From contig JBHEMK010000067.1 in assembly GCA_046262635.1 (NCBI GenBank), positions 20,683 through 84,682 of the forward strand: a stretch of DNA of 64,000 bases, given 5' to 3'. The notes beneath the pieces are model-generated. The model saw nothing but the letters and a program-made list of their open reading frames with translations, made no database searches and was not told where the DNA came from. A program made the translations under genes and the position numbers. Source of the DNA: JBHEMK01 sp046262635. GTDB taxonomy: Bacteria > Actinomycetota > Thermoleophilia > Gaiellales > Gaiellaceae. Shown piece by piece: positions 36,788 to 45,558 of the stretch; the first letter of the stretch is position 1, and every line of letters starts with the position of its first letter.

Positions 36788-36890
36788 GAAGGCCGAGCCT
36801 ACGAAGGCAGTGTTAATCCGACGTTGAGCCCGGATTAGCTGCGTGTAGCGTCGGCGGCCAGCGGCTGAGGGCCGTCCCGGCGGGCGCGGA

Positions 36891-38555
36891 TCAGAGCTTC
36901 TCCGGGTCAGCGTGGCGAAGCGGTCCGAGTGTGCTCGCCGGGCCGACGACTTCCGTCGCCGGACGGCCCAGCGGTACACGCGCAAACGCAACCCTTCGCG
37001 CTCCCGGCTCCGGCAGCATCGGGCGGCCGGCTGCTGCAAGCACGGCGATTCCGCCGATCAACACGTACGCAGCCGAATCGTTCACGATGAGCGATGTCAG
37101 GACGGAGACGACGGCGACGAGGACGAGGTCGCGCTGCAGCCTCGACCGGGCTGTGCGCAGGACGGCAAATGTGGCGATCGCGAAGCCAAGCGCCGCGGGC
37201 CCAACGAGGTACCACTGATCGAAGGCGGGCTCGTACGCAAGCGGGATGCGGTTCCGGGCAACTGCGAGTAGACCGCCGATTCCTCCGGAGAACGCGCTCC
37301 GGAGATGGTCGGGCCGGCTCTGATGGAGGTCGTACCGGACGAGCGCGCCGACGACCGCGGCGCTGGCGAGCAGCGAGACCGCCACCCCGCGGGCTCGAAG
37401 CCGGGCGAGGCGCGCGCCGAGGACGGCGAAGCCGACACCGAGCACGACCGCGCCGCCGCCGTCGGAGCCGAAGTTGTTGTCCGCGACGGTGACGAGTGCG
37501 AGCAGGGCGAAGCCGATGTAGCCGACCACGCCGAACCGCCGGGCGGCGAGCACTGCCCCGGCCAGAACCGGCGCCAGGAGCAGGGTCTCGATCTGGTTGC
37601 CGACGCCGTAGAAGCGCGAATTCTGGGTCGGTCCGAGCGGCGCGACGGCGAACCACTCCGGTTCGAACGCCATCGTTGCAGCACAGCCGAGGAGCAGCAG
37701 GACGAAGAGGGCGAGGAGGAGCAGCTCCGACTTCAGGACCCGGGCGAGTGTAAGGCCGCCCGCGGCCGTGCAAGCTGCAAGCCCCACGAGCATGACGGCG
37801 ACGTTCGTGATCCCCGCCGCACCCAGGACGATGTTCGTGGCAAGCGCGACCGGCAGAGCCGAGAGCGCCGCCCTCGGTCGCGCCACTCCGAGCAGGGCGA
37901 CGACCAGCCCGACGACCAGGAGCGCCGGCAGCTTGAGCGTGTTGTTCGCAGAGATCTGCCGGTCGAGCCGTCGCACGGCGAGCCCGGCAGATTCTGTGGG
38001 CTTCGACGTCAGGCCGCCGCGTGCGCGGCCGAGAGCCGTCGGTGCGATGTCGACCATCGACACCAACCCCGGGATCCTCGTGGTCGGCGAAACCAGAAGC
38101 CCGTGATAGCCGTAGCCGAGCACCGCCATCGGGTACCGGCGATCGTTCAGACCCGGCCGGCCGCGTGGCGGCAGCGACACGACGATCAGCGGCCGGCGCC
38201 TCGGAATGGCGTCCGCAGCGGACGTTGAGATCAGCACGGGGCCGTTCGGCACTCCTCCGAGGCGGGCATTCTCGAGCTCGCCGCGAACGAGGGACGCGAG
38301 CGCCTGCCGCCGGTTCGTGGTCGGCCCGACCCCGGGTACGAGGAGGCCGACGGCTCCTTCACGCCCGAGCTGACGCAGCTCGCTGAACGGCAGGCTCGGA
38401 ACGATCAGAACCTTGATTGGCTGCGGGGGCGGCTCCACGCGCGCGGCCGCGGTGCCTGCCAGCGTCCCGTAGGCACTCGAAGCGATGATCGCTGTGAGAG
38501 CCAGGCGCCAGGTCAGAGGTGGTGATCCTTCACGAACTGTGCTTCTCCTTGCCAA
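36891..38555 (-). CDS. Polytopic membrane protein with N-terminal extracytoplasmic domain
   Basis: 554 aa. One N-terminal hydrophobic segment, then about 160 residues resembling part of the alkaline phosphatase/sulfatase fold (YGYHGLLVSPTTRIPGLVSM followed by VDIAPTALG), then about ten transmembrane helices. The loop FAVAPLGPTQNSRFYGVGNQ and DNNFGSDGGGAVVLG are polar and may be functional. Similar multispan proteins occur beside cell-envelope genes, but I cannot name a reaction. The start is uncertain: TTG 38555, or CTG further in with AAGGA before it. Confidence 0.65.
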   Translation of the reverse strand: MARRSTVREGSPPLTWRLALTAIIASSAYGTLAGTAAARVEPPPQPIKVLIVPSLPFSELRQLGREGAVGLLVPGVGPTTNRRQALASLVRGELENARLGGVPNGPVLISTSAADAIPRRRPLIVVSLPPRGRPGLNDRRYPMAVLGYGYHGLLVSPTTRIPGLVSMVDIAPTALGRARGGLTSKPTESAGLAVRRLDRQISANNTLKLPALLVVGLVVALLGVARPRAALSALPVALATNIVLGAAGITNVAVMLVGLAACTAAGGLTLARVLKSELLLLALFVLLLLGCAATMAFEPEWFAVAPLGPTQNSRFYGVGNQIETLLLAPVLAGAVLAARRFGVVGYIGFALLALVTVADNNFGSDGGGAVVLGVGFAVLGARLARLRARGVAVSLLASAAVVGALVRYDLHQSRPDHLRSAFSGGIGGLLAVARNRIPLAYEPAFDQWYLVGPAALGFAIATFAVLRTARSRLQRDLVLVAVVSVLTSLIVNDSAAYVLIGGIAVLAAAGRPMLPEPGARRVAFARVPLGRPATEVVGPASTLGPLRHADPEKL

Positions 38556-38618
38556 GCGTCGCCAATCCGAAGGCCGAACAGTCTCACGTATCCGACCGCC
38601 GTGCCGACTGCCGTGCCC

Positions 38619-39380
38619 CTAGCGGAGGAACCGACGCAGGAACAGCGCCGCCTGCTTGATACCGATTGTTCCTTGGCTGTGAGGCCACTCGTGTGAGCCC
38701 CGAGGATAAACGAACAGGGCGCTCGGTATATGCGCCCGACGGATCGCACGGTAGAGCGGGAGCGTCTCTGCGAGCGGAATTGCGTCGGTGCGGCCGGCCG
38801 ACAGGAGAATCGTCGGTGGAAGTTCGATCGAGCGGGGGGAGCTGTCGCCGAACCCGCCGGTCGAGAATCCGGCGACCGCGTCAAAGGGACGCAGCCCTTT
38901 CAGGCCCTGCGCCGCGGCGAGCGCCACGCCGCCGCCGAGCGACCAGCCGACCACGCCGACCCCGCTCGGGTCGACGCCCCTGGTGGCTCGCAAAGCCGCG
39001 GCCGCATCCCTGGCCGCCCTCACCCAGACGGGAAACGGATCACCCCCTCGCCACCGGGCGCCCCCGCAGAAGCCTCTGCGTCGCGGCGATGGGGTCGGCC
39101 CGAAGTAGTCGACGTCAAGCGTCGAGATACCGTAGTGCGGCAGCTCGCTGACGAGGCGGTGGTCGAAGGTCGAAAACCCGCCACAGCCGTGCAGGACGAC
39201 GACTGCACGACCGCCGGCGGAGCTCGCCCGGCAGAGCTCCGCACGTACGATCAGCCCGCTGCTGATGAAATCGGCTCGCGAGCACTGGGAGCCGAAGCGC
39301 GGAAAAGAGCTGGCGAGCGCGGCTGGCGTGACTGCGGAGACCGCGATCAATGCCATGCCGCAACTGGCCCGAAGCCTCAT
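38619..39380 (-). CDS. Secreted alpha/beta hydrolase (dienelactone hydrolase-like)
   Basis: 253 aa. Signal peptide MRLRASCGMALIAVSAVTPA, then an alpha/beta-hydrolase core: VVLHGCGGF (oxyanion region), nucleophile elbow GVVGWSLGGGVAL, and a late Asp/His pair in SAGRTDAIPLAETL and PRGSHEW. ATG 39380 gives an ideal signal peptide; ATG 39407 adds nine residues. Substrate unknown. 39381-39647 holds no gene that I can support. Confidence 0.72.
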   Translation of the reverse strand: MRLRASCGMALIAVSAVTPAALASSFPRFGSQCSRADFISSGLIVRAELCRASSAGGRAVVVLHGCGGFSTFDHRLVSELPHYGISTLDVDYFGPTPSPRRRGFCGGARWRGGDPFPVWVRAARDAAAALRATRGVDPSGVGVVGWSLGGGVALAAAQGLKGLRPFDAVAGFSTGGFGDSSPRSIELPPTILLSAGRTDAIPLAETLPLYRAIRRAHIPSALFVYPRGSHEWPHSQGTIGIKQAALFLRRFLR

Positions 39381-39647
39381 GCCGACGAGGGTAGCGACGA
39401 TCCCCATCGGCAGGGCCCAGGACCGGAACGAGGCCGGAACCGTGGCACCTGAAGCGTCCGACGATCAAGAGGCGAACCCGCCGCCGTCTCGCCGGGCCGG
39501 ACCGAGCCGGTCAGCCCGCGACCGGGGCCGATCCTCTGCCTTCCGGCGCGCCGCTCACGGCGTCGCTTGACTCGCTCGACTGTCTGGCGACTCCGGTGAG
39601 CCTCACCCTCCTCGAGCGTTTCCGCCGCACGCTAAGGTCGCGCTCCG

Positions 39648-40763
39648 ATGGCTCTCCGGACGTCGCCGCCCTTCCGCGCCGACCACGTCGGATCGCTGCT
39701 CCGACCGCCGCAGCTCCTGCGCGCGCGCGAGGACTACGGCGCCGGTCGTATCGAGGCCGAAGAGCTCCGCCTGATCGAGGACGAGGCGATTCGCCGCGTC
39801 GTCCGCAAACAGGAGGAGGTCGGACTGCAGTCCACGACCGACGGCGAGTTCCGCCGAGCTTCCTGGCACATGGACTTCATCTACCAGCTGGACGGCGTTA
39901 CCAAGGAGGCCGGCGAGATCGCGGTCAAGTTCTACAACGAGAGAGGCGAGCTCGAGTTCACGCCGGCGGCGCTCCACATCGACGGCACGCTCGGAGTCTC
40001 GAAGACGATCTTCGGCGACGCGTTCTCGTTCCTCCAGCAGGTGACCAAGCGCGTCCCGAAGCTGACCATCCCCTCGCCGAGCATGGTCCACTACCGCGGC
40101 GGCAAGGCGGCGATCGATCCAAGCGTGTACCCGGACCTCGATTCATTCTGGGGCGACCTGACCGCAGCGTACGCAGAGCAGGTCAGGCGGCTCGGCGAAC
40201 TCGGCTGCACGTATCTCCAGTTCGACGATACGAGCCTCGCGTACATGAACGACCCGCGTCAGCGCCAGTACGTCGCGGCGATCGGCGGCGACCCTGAGCA
40301 CCAGCATGTGGAGTACATCCACCACATCAACGAAGCGCTGGCCCACCGGCCCGAGGGGATGGCAGTGACGACGCACATGTGCCGCGGCAACTTCCGCTCG
40401 TCCTGGGCGGCGTCCGGGGGCTATGACTTCGTGGCCGAGGCGCTCTTCAACGAGCTCGAGGTCGATGGCTTCTTCATGGAGTGGGACGACGCACGCTCGG
40501 GCGGTTTCGAGCCGCTGCGACTCCTGCCGAAGGGAAAGCATGTCGTGCTCGGACTCGTGACCACCAAGCAGGGCGAGCTCGAGTCGAAGGATGAACTGAA
40601 GCGGCGCATCGGGGAGGCCGCTCGATACGTCGACCTCGAGCAGCTCTGCCTCTCGCCGCAATGCGGCTTCTCCTCGACTGTCGAAGGGAACGAGCTCACG
40701 CAGGAGCAGCAGTGGGCGAAGCTGCGCCTGATCGTCGAGACCGCGAACGAGGTCTGGGGCTGA
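39648..40763 (+). CDS. Cobalamin-independent methionine synthase-like protein (YxjG type)
   Basis: 371-aa single-domain relative of the MetE C-terminal barrel. N-terminal FRADHVGSLLRP, zinc-site segments THMCRGNF and LCLSPQCGFSS, and DGEFRRASWHMDF are family marks. In other bacteria such short proteins act in methyl transfer to or from sulfur compounds; the substrate is not known here. ATG is 9 nt after TAAGGT (39633-39638), so the mRNA may be leaderless. 40764-40979 shows no gene. Confidence 0.8.
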   Translation: MALRTSPPFRADHVGSLLRPPQLLRAREDYGAGRIEAEELRLIEDEAIRRVVRKQEEVGLQSTTDGEFRRASWHMDFIYQLDGVTKEAGEIAVKFYNERGELEFTPAALHIDGTLGVSKTIFGDAFSFLQQVTKRVPKLTIPSPSMVHYRGGKAAIDPSVYPDLDSFWGDLTAAYAEQVRRLGELGCTYLQFDDTSLAYMNDPRQRQYVAAIGGDPEHQHVEYIHHINEALAHRPEGMAVTTHMCRGNFRSSWAASGGYDFVAEALFNELEVDGFFMEWDDARSGGFEPLRLLPKGKHVVLGLVTTKQGELESKDELKRRIGEAARYVDLEQLCLSPQCGFSSTVEGNELTQEQQWAKLRLIVETANEVWG

Positions 40764-40979
40764 CGGGCAGCGGTCAGCGGCGGGGCGTTTCTCCTGGGCT
40801 CCCGTTCGGTGTTCCGGCGCCCGCCCGGCCCCAACCACCATGCGAGGATGTCGTCGCGACCACGCAGGGGCAACGAGCGGTCCTTTGTCGGCACGACCCG
40901 CGTCCGCGCCAGGCCTCTACCGTGTGTCGCTCGTTGTCCGTACTCGAGCTGAAGGCCATACCGAAAACGCCCGCATCTC

Positions 40980-41783
40980 CTAGCGGTGGGGGCGGTAGCC
41001 GAGCCGTGCCGAGATGTCGTCGGCTGCCCGCCTGAGCGTCGAGCTCAGCCCAGCCACGAGCGTCTCCATCGAGACCATGGAGCTATGGACCGCGAGGTTG
41101 ATCGCCGCCGCCGCGTTCCCGTCGTGGGCAAGCACAGGCGCCGCGATCGATCGCAGCCCGTACGCGAGCTCCTCGTTGTTGATTGCGAAACCGGCCTCCC
41201 GGACGCGCTTCAGCTCCGCCGCGAACGTGGTCTGCGAGGTGAGGGTGTTCGGCCCGCGGCGGCTGAACTCGATCTTCGCGAGGCTCGCGAACTGCTCCTC
41301 AGCGGGAAGGTATGCGAGCAGTACCTTGCCGAGCGAGGTGCAGTATGCGGGCAGCCTGGCGCCGACGTGGAGATTCAAGTCGATCTCGCGCTGGCCGGGG
41401 CGCGCACTGCGGCAGCGCTCGACGTACACGACGTCGAGCTCGTCAAGGATGGCCATGTTGACCGTGTAGCCAGTCTCGTCGCTCAACTGCCGGAGATGGG
41501 GGGCGGCCAACTCGCGCAACTCCATTGAGTTGATGGCGGAGAAGCCGAGATCGAGCACGCGCGGACCGAGGCGATACTTCTTCGTCGCTCCGTCCTGGTG
41601 GAGGTACCCGAGGGCTCTGAGCGTCGAGACGTAGCGGTGGGTCGTGCTTCTGCTCAGGCCGATGTCGCGGCCCAGCTCGCTGACGCCGAGGAGGGGTCGA
41701 CCCGAGCGAAAAGCCGAGAGGATCGCGAGGCCGCGCTCGAGGGATTGCGAGTGGCCAGGGCCGGGCGAACGGAGCTCAGACAC
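40980..41783 (-). CDS. IclR-family regulator of the aromatic operon
   Basis: 267 aa. Winged helix SVSELGRDIGLS-like segment (VSELGRDIGLSRSTTHRYVS), effector domain with YTVNMAILDELDVVYVER and LPAYCTSLGKVLLA. PcaR/PobR-type IclR regulators respond to beta-ketoadipate or 4-hydroxybenzoate. GTG 41783 is preferred over longer frames since a TTGTCC-17-TCTAAT promoter lies right before it. Divergent from the aromatic import and breakdown operon, it is its likely activator or repressor. Confidence 0.9.
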   Translation of the reverse strand: MSELRSPGPGHSQSLERGLAILSAFRSGRPLLGVSELGRDIGLSRSTTHRYVSTLRALGYLHQDGATKKYRLGPRVLDLGFSAINSMELRELAAPHLRQLSDETGYTVNMAILDELDVVYVERCRSARPGQREIDLNLHVGARLPAYCTSLGKVLLAYLPAEEQFASLAKIEFSRRGPNTLTSQTTFAAELKRVREAGFAINNEELAYGLRSIAAPVLAHDGNAAAAINLAVHSSMVSMETLVAGLSSTLRRAADDISARLGYRPHR

Positions 41784-41836
41784 GTTCCGAATATTAGAAC
41801 AGCATCTTGACAAGCGGACAAGCACGGACGTAGCGT
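41784..41836. promoter_or_regulatory. Divergent promoters and candidate IclR operator
   Basis: Minus strand: TTGTCC (41821-41816), 17 nt, TCTAAT (41798-41793) for the regulator. Plus strand: TTGACA (41807-41812), 18 nt, TAGCGT (41831-41836) for the operon. The two promoters interleave. The imperfect palindrome GTTCCGAATATTAGAAC (41784-41800), arms GTTC/GAAC, covers the regulator's -10 and start codon and resembles IclR-type sites. Confidence 0.55.
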
Positions 41837-41887
41837 CGTCCGGCCGCCACACCACCCGGGTAGGTGGCGAGCCTTCGAGGAGGATCG

Positions 41888-43216
41888 ATGACTGACCAGT
41901 CCGGAATGCGGAGAATCTCGAGAGGTGAGCTGCTGAAGCGGGCGGGCGTGGGGGCCGGCGGCATTGCCGTCTCCGGAGCTTTGGCGGAGCCCAGCTGGGC
42001 CCGGCCCGGATCGCACGAGGCGAGCACCACGATCAAGATCGGGTTCGTCAGCCCGATCACGGGCGCGACCGCAGGTTTCGGCGAGCCCGATCCGTATGTC
42101 CTCTCCCTTGCGCGCACCGCGTTCGCGAAAGGGCTCAGGATAGGTGGGAAGCATTACTCGGTCCAGATCATCAACCGCGACAGCCAGTCGGCCCCCGCGC
42201 ACGCTGCCCAAGTCGCGAACGAGCTCATCCACGGCCAGAACGTCGACCTGATGCTGGCGACGTCAACGCCCGAGACAGTCAACCCAGTGGCCGACGCCTG
42301 CGAAGCGGCGGGCGTTCCGTACATCACGACGGTCGTTCCGTGGGAGGCGTGGTACTTCGGACGGGGAGCGAAGGACCCGAGCAAGTCGCCGTTCCGCTAC
42401 GGCTACCACTTCTGTTTCGGCGTCGAGGACTTCTACAAGGCCTACTCGCATCTGTGGCGACAGGTGAAGACGAACAAGAAGGTCGGCGTCATGTGGCCGA
42501 ACGACGCAGACGGCAATGCGATCCGGGCGGCACTTGGGCCGCTGCTGCAGAAGGCCGGCTACACGATCGTCGATCCGGGCGCCTACCAGGACGGCACGAA
42601 CGACTACTCCGCCCAGATTGCGAAATTCAAGTCGGAGGGCGTTCAGATCTTCAACACGTTCCCGATCCCTCCAGACTTCGCGACATTCTGGCGACAGGCA
42701 GCTCAGCAGGGCCTGACGAAGCAGGTGAAGATCGCGCAGATCGCCAAGACAGGCCTGTTCCCGTCGCAGGTGACAGCGCTCGGTTCGCTCGGCTACGGCC
42801 TCGCGAGCGCCTGCTACTGGCACCCGACGTGGCCGTACAAGTCCTCCCTCACAGGGGTCCGGTCGAAGCAGCTCGCGGCCGGCTACACCCGGCGGAGCGG
42901 CAAGCAGTGGAATCAGCAGGCGGGACCGAGCCTTGCGCTCTTCGACGTCGCCGCTGCGGCCCTGAAGGCGAGCGGCAGTCCCAAGAACAAGAACGCGGTG
43001 GCGAACGCGATGAAGACGGTCAAGGTGGAGACGCCCGTCGGCGTCCTCGACTGGAGCAAGAAGCGCGCCGGCGTGCCGTTCAACGTCGTGCCGACGCCGA
43101 TTCCGGGCGGGCAGTGGCGGAAGGTTCGCGGGAAGTTCAAAGTGGACTTCGTGATCTGCGAGCACTCGGACGATCCGAAGATCCCGATCGGCGGGAAGCT
43201 CAAGGCGTACAGCTAG
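41888..43216 (+). CDS. ABC transporter substrate-binding protein (LivK type)
   Basis: First gene of the aromatic operon, 442 aa. A basic N-terminus with RRISRGELLKRAGVG followed by a hydrophobic stretch suggests Tat or lipid-free export. Mature body shows IKIGFVSPITGATAGFGEPD and YQDGTNDYSAQIAKFKSEGV, the Peripla_BP_6 pattern. Such proteins bind amino acids, but also aromatic acids. ATG 41888 has GAGGAGG upstream; an earlier in-frame start at 41864 does not. Confidence 0.88.
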   Translation: MTDQSGMRRISRGELLKRAGVGAGGIAVSGALAEPSWARPGSHEASTTIKIGFVSPITGATAGFGEPDPYVLSLARTAFAKGLRIGGKHYSVQIINRDSQSAPAHAAQVANELIHGQNVDLMLATSTPETVNPVADACEAAGVPYITTVVPWEAWYFGRGAKDPSKSPFRYGYHFCFGVEDFYKAYSHLWRQVKTNKKVGVMWPNDADGNAIRAALGPLLQKAGYTIVDPGAYQDGTNDYSAQIAKFKSEGVQIFNTFPIPPDFATFWRQAAQQGLTKQVKIAQIAKTGLFPSQVTALGSLGYGLASACYWHPTWPYKSSLTGVRSKQLAAGYTRRSGKQWNQQAGPSLALFDVAAAALKASGSPKNKNAVANAMKTVKVETPVGVLDWSKKRAGVPFNVVPTPIPGGQWRKVRGKFKVDFVICEHSDDPKIPIGGKLKAYS

Positions 43217-43235
43217 GCGGAGCGGGCCCGACGAG

Positions 43236-43961
43236 ATGGAGCCCATCGTCGCCGCCGTCGGGGTGCGCAGGCGCTTTGGCGCACTCCTCGTGCTCGATGG
43301 CGTCGACTTCGCGGTCCGGCCCGGCGAGGCGGTCGGCATCGTCGGCCCGAACGGCGCCGGGAAGACGACGTTGCTGAACGTCCTGGCCGGGTCTGTCCGC
43401 CCCGACGGGGGGCGAGTCGAGCTGCGCGGGGTCGACGTCACCTCGGTCGGCGCAGCGAAGCGTTGCCGGCTCGGGATCGGCCGCGCTCACCAGGTGCCGA
43501 GGCCGTTCGGAAACATGACGGTCTTCGAGAACGTGCTCGTCGGCGGGGCGACCGGCGGGGGCCGGCGCGGCAGACAGGCCTACGACCGGTGCATCGATGC
43601 CCTCGAGGTCTGCGGGCTGACCGAGCTCGCGAACCGCCGCGCCGAGAGCCTCGGCCTGCTCTCGCGCAAGCGTCTCGAGCTTGCACGTGCCCTCGCCACC
43701 GAGCCGGCCGTCCTGCTCCTCGACGAGATCGGTGCAGGACTCACCGACGCCGAAGCCGACGAGCTGCTCGCCACGATCACCGAGGTGCGGGGACGGGAGA
43801 TCGCCGTCGTCTGGATCGAGCACATCGTCCACGTTCTCGTTCGGTCGATCCAGCGGCTCGTCTGCATGGATCAGGGGCGGGTGATCGCGGACGGCGCACC
43901 GGGCGCCGTGATGCAGGACGCGAAAGTGATCGATGCGTATCTCGGACGGGCCGTTGCGTGA
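43236..43961 (+). CDS. ABC transporter ATP-binding protein (LivG type)
   Basis: First of two ATPases for the aromatic importer, 241 aa. Walker A GPNGAGKTT near residue 37, Walker B AVLLLDEIGAGLTD, switch His in WIEHIVHVL. The usual LSxGQ signature is replaced by LGLLSRKRLELARAL. I believe this variant occurs in a LivG subfamily, so it is not taken as a defect. Begins 19 nt after the binding-protein gene with no strong ribosome binding site. Confidence 0.88.
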   Translation: MEPIVAAVGVRRRFGALLVLDGVDFAVRPGEAVGIVGPNGAGKTTLLNVLAGSVRPDGGRVELRGVDVTSVGAAKRCRLGIGRAHQVPRPFGNMTVFENVLVGGATGGGRRGRQAYDRCIDALEVCGLTELANRRAESLGLLSRKRLELARALATEPAVLLLDEIGAGLTDAEADELLATITEVRGREIAVVWIEHIVHVLVRSIQRLVCMDQGRVIADGAPGAVMQDAKVIDAYLGRAVA

Positions 43962-44674
43962 GCCTGCTTTTGGTCGAGCGGATCGACGCACGGCACGGTC
44001 TGCTGCAGGCTGTGCACGAGGTCTCGCTCGAGCTGGAGGAGGGGGCGACCGTCGCGCTCGTCGGCGCGAACGGTGCCGGCAAGACGACGCTGCTCCGGAC
44101 GATCGCCGGGGCGCACCGGGCCAACGGCGGGCGCATCGTCTTCGCCGGAGTCGATGTCACCCACATCCCGGCGCACCAGCGTGTGCGCCGGGGGATCGCA
44201 CTCGTGCCGGAGGGACGGCGGCTGTTCCCGGAGCTGACGGTCGAGGAGAACCTCCGGGTCGCGGGCGGCGCCGGCCGGTCCGGTCGCTGGAACACCGCCA
44301 CGGTGCTCGAGGCGTTCCCGCTGCTCCAGCCGCTGCGCAAGCGCCGCGCGGCCAGCCTCTCGGGCGGCGAGCAGCAGATCACGGCGATCGGCCGTTCGCT
44401 GATGACGAACCCGAGCCTGCTGCTTCTCGACGAGGTATCGCTCGGCCTCGCCCCGCTCGTCGTCGAGGATGTCTACCGCTCGCTCGAGATGCTGATCGAA
44501 TCGGGCACGACGATCCTGCTCGTCGAACAGGACCTCGGACGCGCGCTCGCGGTCGCCTCGCGCGTCGTCTGCATGCTCGAGGGCAGGGTCGTGCTTGAGG
44601 GGGCGGCCGGCGACCTCGGTCGCGAGGAGGTCACGAGCGCGTACTTCGGGCTTTCGCAGGGAACGGCCGCATGA
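43958..44674 (+). CDS. ABC transporter ATP-binding protein (LivF type)
   Basis: Second ATPase, 238 aa: Walker A GANGAGKTT, signature SLSGGEQQ, Walker B SLLLLDEVSLGLAP, and the LivF-specific RRGIALVPEGRRLFPELTV. GTG 43958 overlaps the LivG stop as GTGA; an open frame before it is the LivG shadow. Signature and Walker motifs are all canonical here, unlike the LivG partner. Confidence 0.9.
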   Translation: MSLLLVERIDARHGLLQAVHEVSLELEEGATVALVGANGAGKTTLLRTIAGAHRANGGRIVFAGVDVTHIPAHQRVRRGIALVPEGRRLFPELTVEENLRVAGGAGRSGRWNTATVLEAFPLLQPLRKRRAASLSGGEQQITAIGRSLMTNPSLLLLDEVSLGLAPLVVEDVYRSLEMLIESGTTILLVEQDLGRALAVASRVVCMLEGRVVLEGAAGDLGREEVTSAYFGLSQGTAA

Positions 44675-45558
44675 GCTGGATCAACGCGATCGTCCACGGG
44701 ATCCTGCTCGGCGGCGTGTACGCGCTCCTCGCAACCGGCCTCTCGCTGACGTTCGGCGTGATGCGGATCATCAATCTGGCGCACGGCTCATTCGCGCTCG
44801 TTGGCGCATACATGGCGTTCCTGCTTGTCGACCATCTCCACGTCTCGGCCTACCTGGCGCTCGTGCCCGTGCTGCCCGGTGCGCTGGTCGCCGGCTGGGT
44901 GCTGCAGCGCACGATGCTCGAGCGGAGCCTGCGCGCGGGCGAGCTCGTGCCGCTGCTGACGACCTTCGGCCTGCTGATCGTGATCGGCAATCTCCTCCAG
45001 TATTTCTTCTCACCCGACGTCCACTCGCTTCCAGCCGGCGCGATCGGCTCGGCGAGCTGGCGGGTCTCGAGCAGCCTGACGATCCCCTGGTTCGACGTCT
45101 TGATCCTCGCAGTCGCGGTCGTCGTGCTCGGCAGCCTGCAGCTCCTGTTGCGGCGGACGCAGTTCGGTCGCGAGCTGCGGGCGACCGCGGCCGATCCTGA
45201 CACTGCCGAACTGATGGGCGTCAATGCAAGGGCCGTGTATGCGCGCGCCACTGCAATCGCCGCCGCTACGGCCGCTCTCGCGGGCGTGTTCTACGCAATG
45301 CGGTCTGCCTTCGACCCGTTCTCCGGCGCGGCGCAGCTGATCTACGCGTTCGAAGCAGTGGTGATCGGCGGGATCGGATCGCTCTGGGGCACGCTCGTCG
45401 GCGGGATCGTGCTCGGGGTCGCTCAGACGATCGGGGCGCAGATCAACGTCCAGTACTTCGCGCTCGGCGGCCACCTCGTCTTCCTGACCGTGTTGATCCT
45501 CCGCGCCGTGCTCCAGGGAGGAGGGCTACGCGTGCTCCCTCGGAGGGCGGAGGCGTGA
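44671..45558 (+). CDS. ABC transporter permease (LivH type)
   Basis: Membrane permease, 295 aa, about eight helices. Opening ILLGGVYALLATGLSLTFGV and MRIINLAHGSFALVGAYMAF are the LivH hallmarks; the ATPase-contact loop is ELRATAADPDTAELMGVN. ATGA overlap with livF and GTGA overlap with the next gene. Confidence 0.92.
   Translation: MSWINAIVHGILLGGVYALLATGLSLTFGVMRIINLAHGSFALVGAYMAFLLVDHLHVSAYLALVPVLPGALVAGWVLQRTMLERSLRAGELVPLLTTFGLLIVIGNLLQYFFSPDVHSLPAGAIGSASWRVSSSLTIPWFDVLILAVAVVVLGSLQLLLRRTQFGRELRATAADPDTAELMGVNARAVYARATAIAAATAALAGVFYAMRSAFDPFSGAAQLIYAFEAVVIGGIGSLWGTLVGGIVLGVAQTIGAQINVQYFALGGHLVFLTVLILRAVLQGGGLRVLPRRAEA

Noticed and set aside
43236..43961. LivG ATPase as an inactive protein because the LSxGQ signature is missing
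   Set aside because: Walker A, Walker B and the switch His are intact, and LxLLxRKRLELARAL appears to be a subfamily variant.
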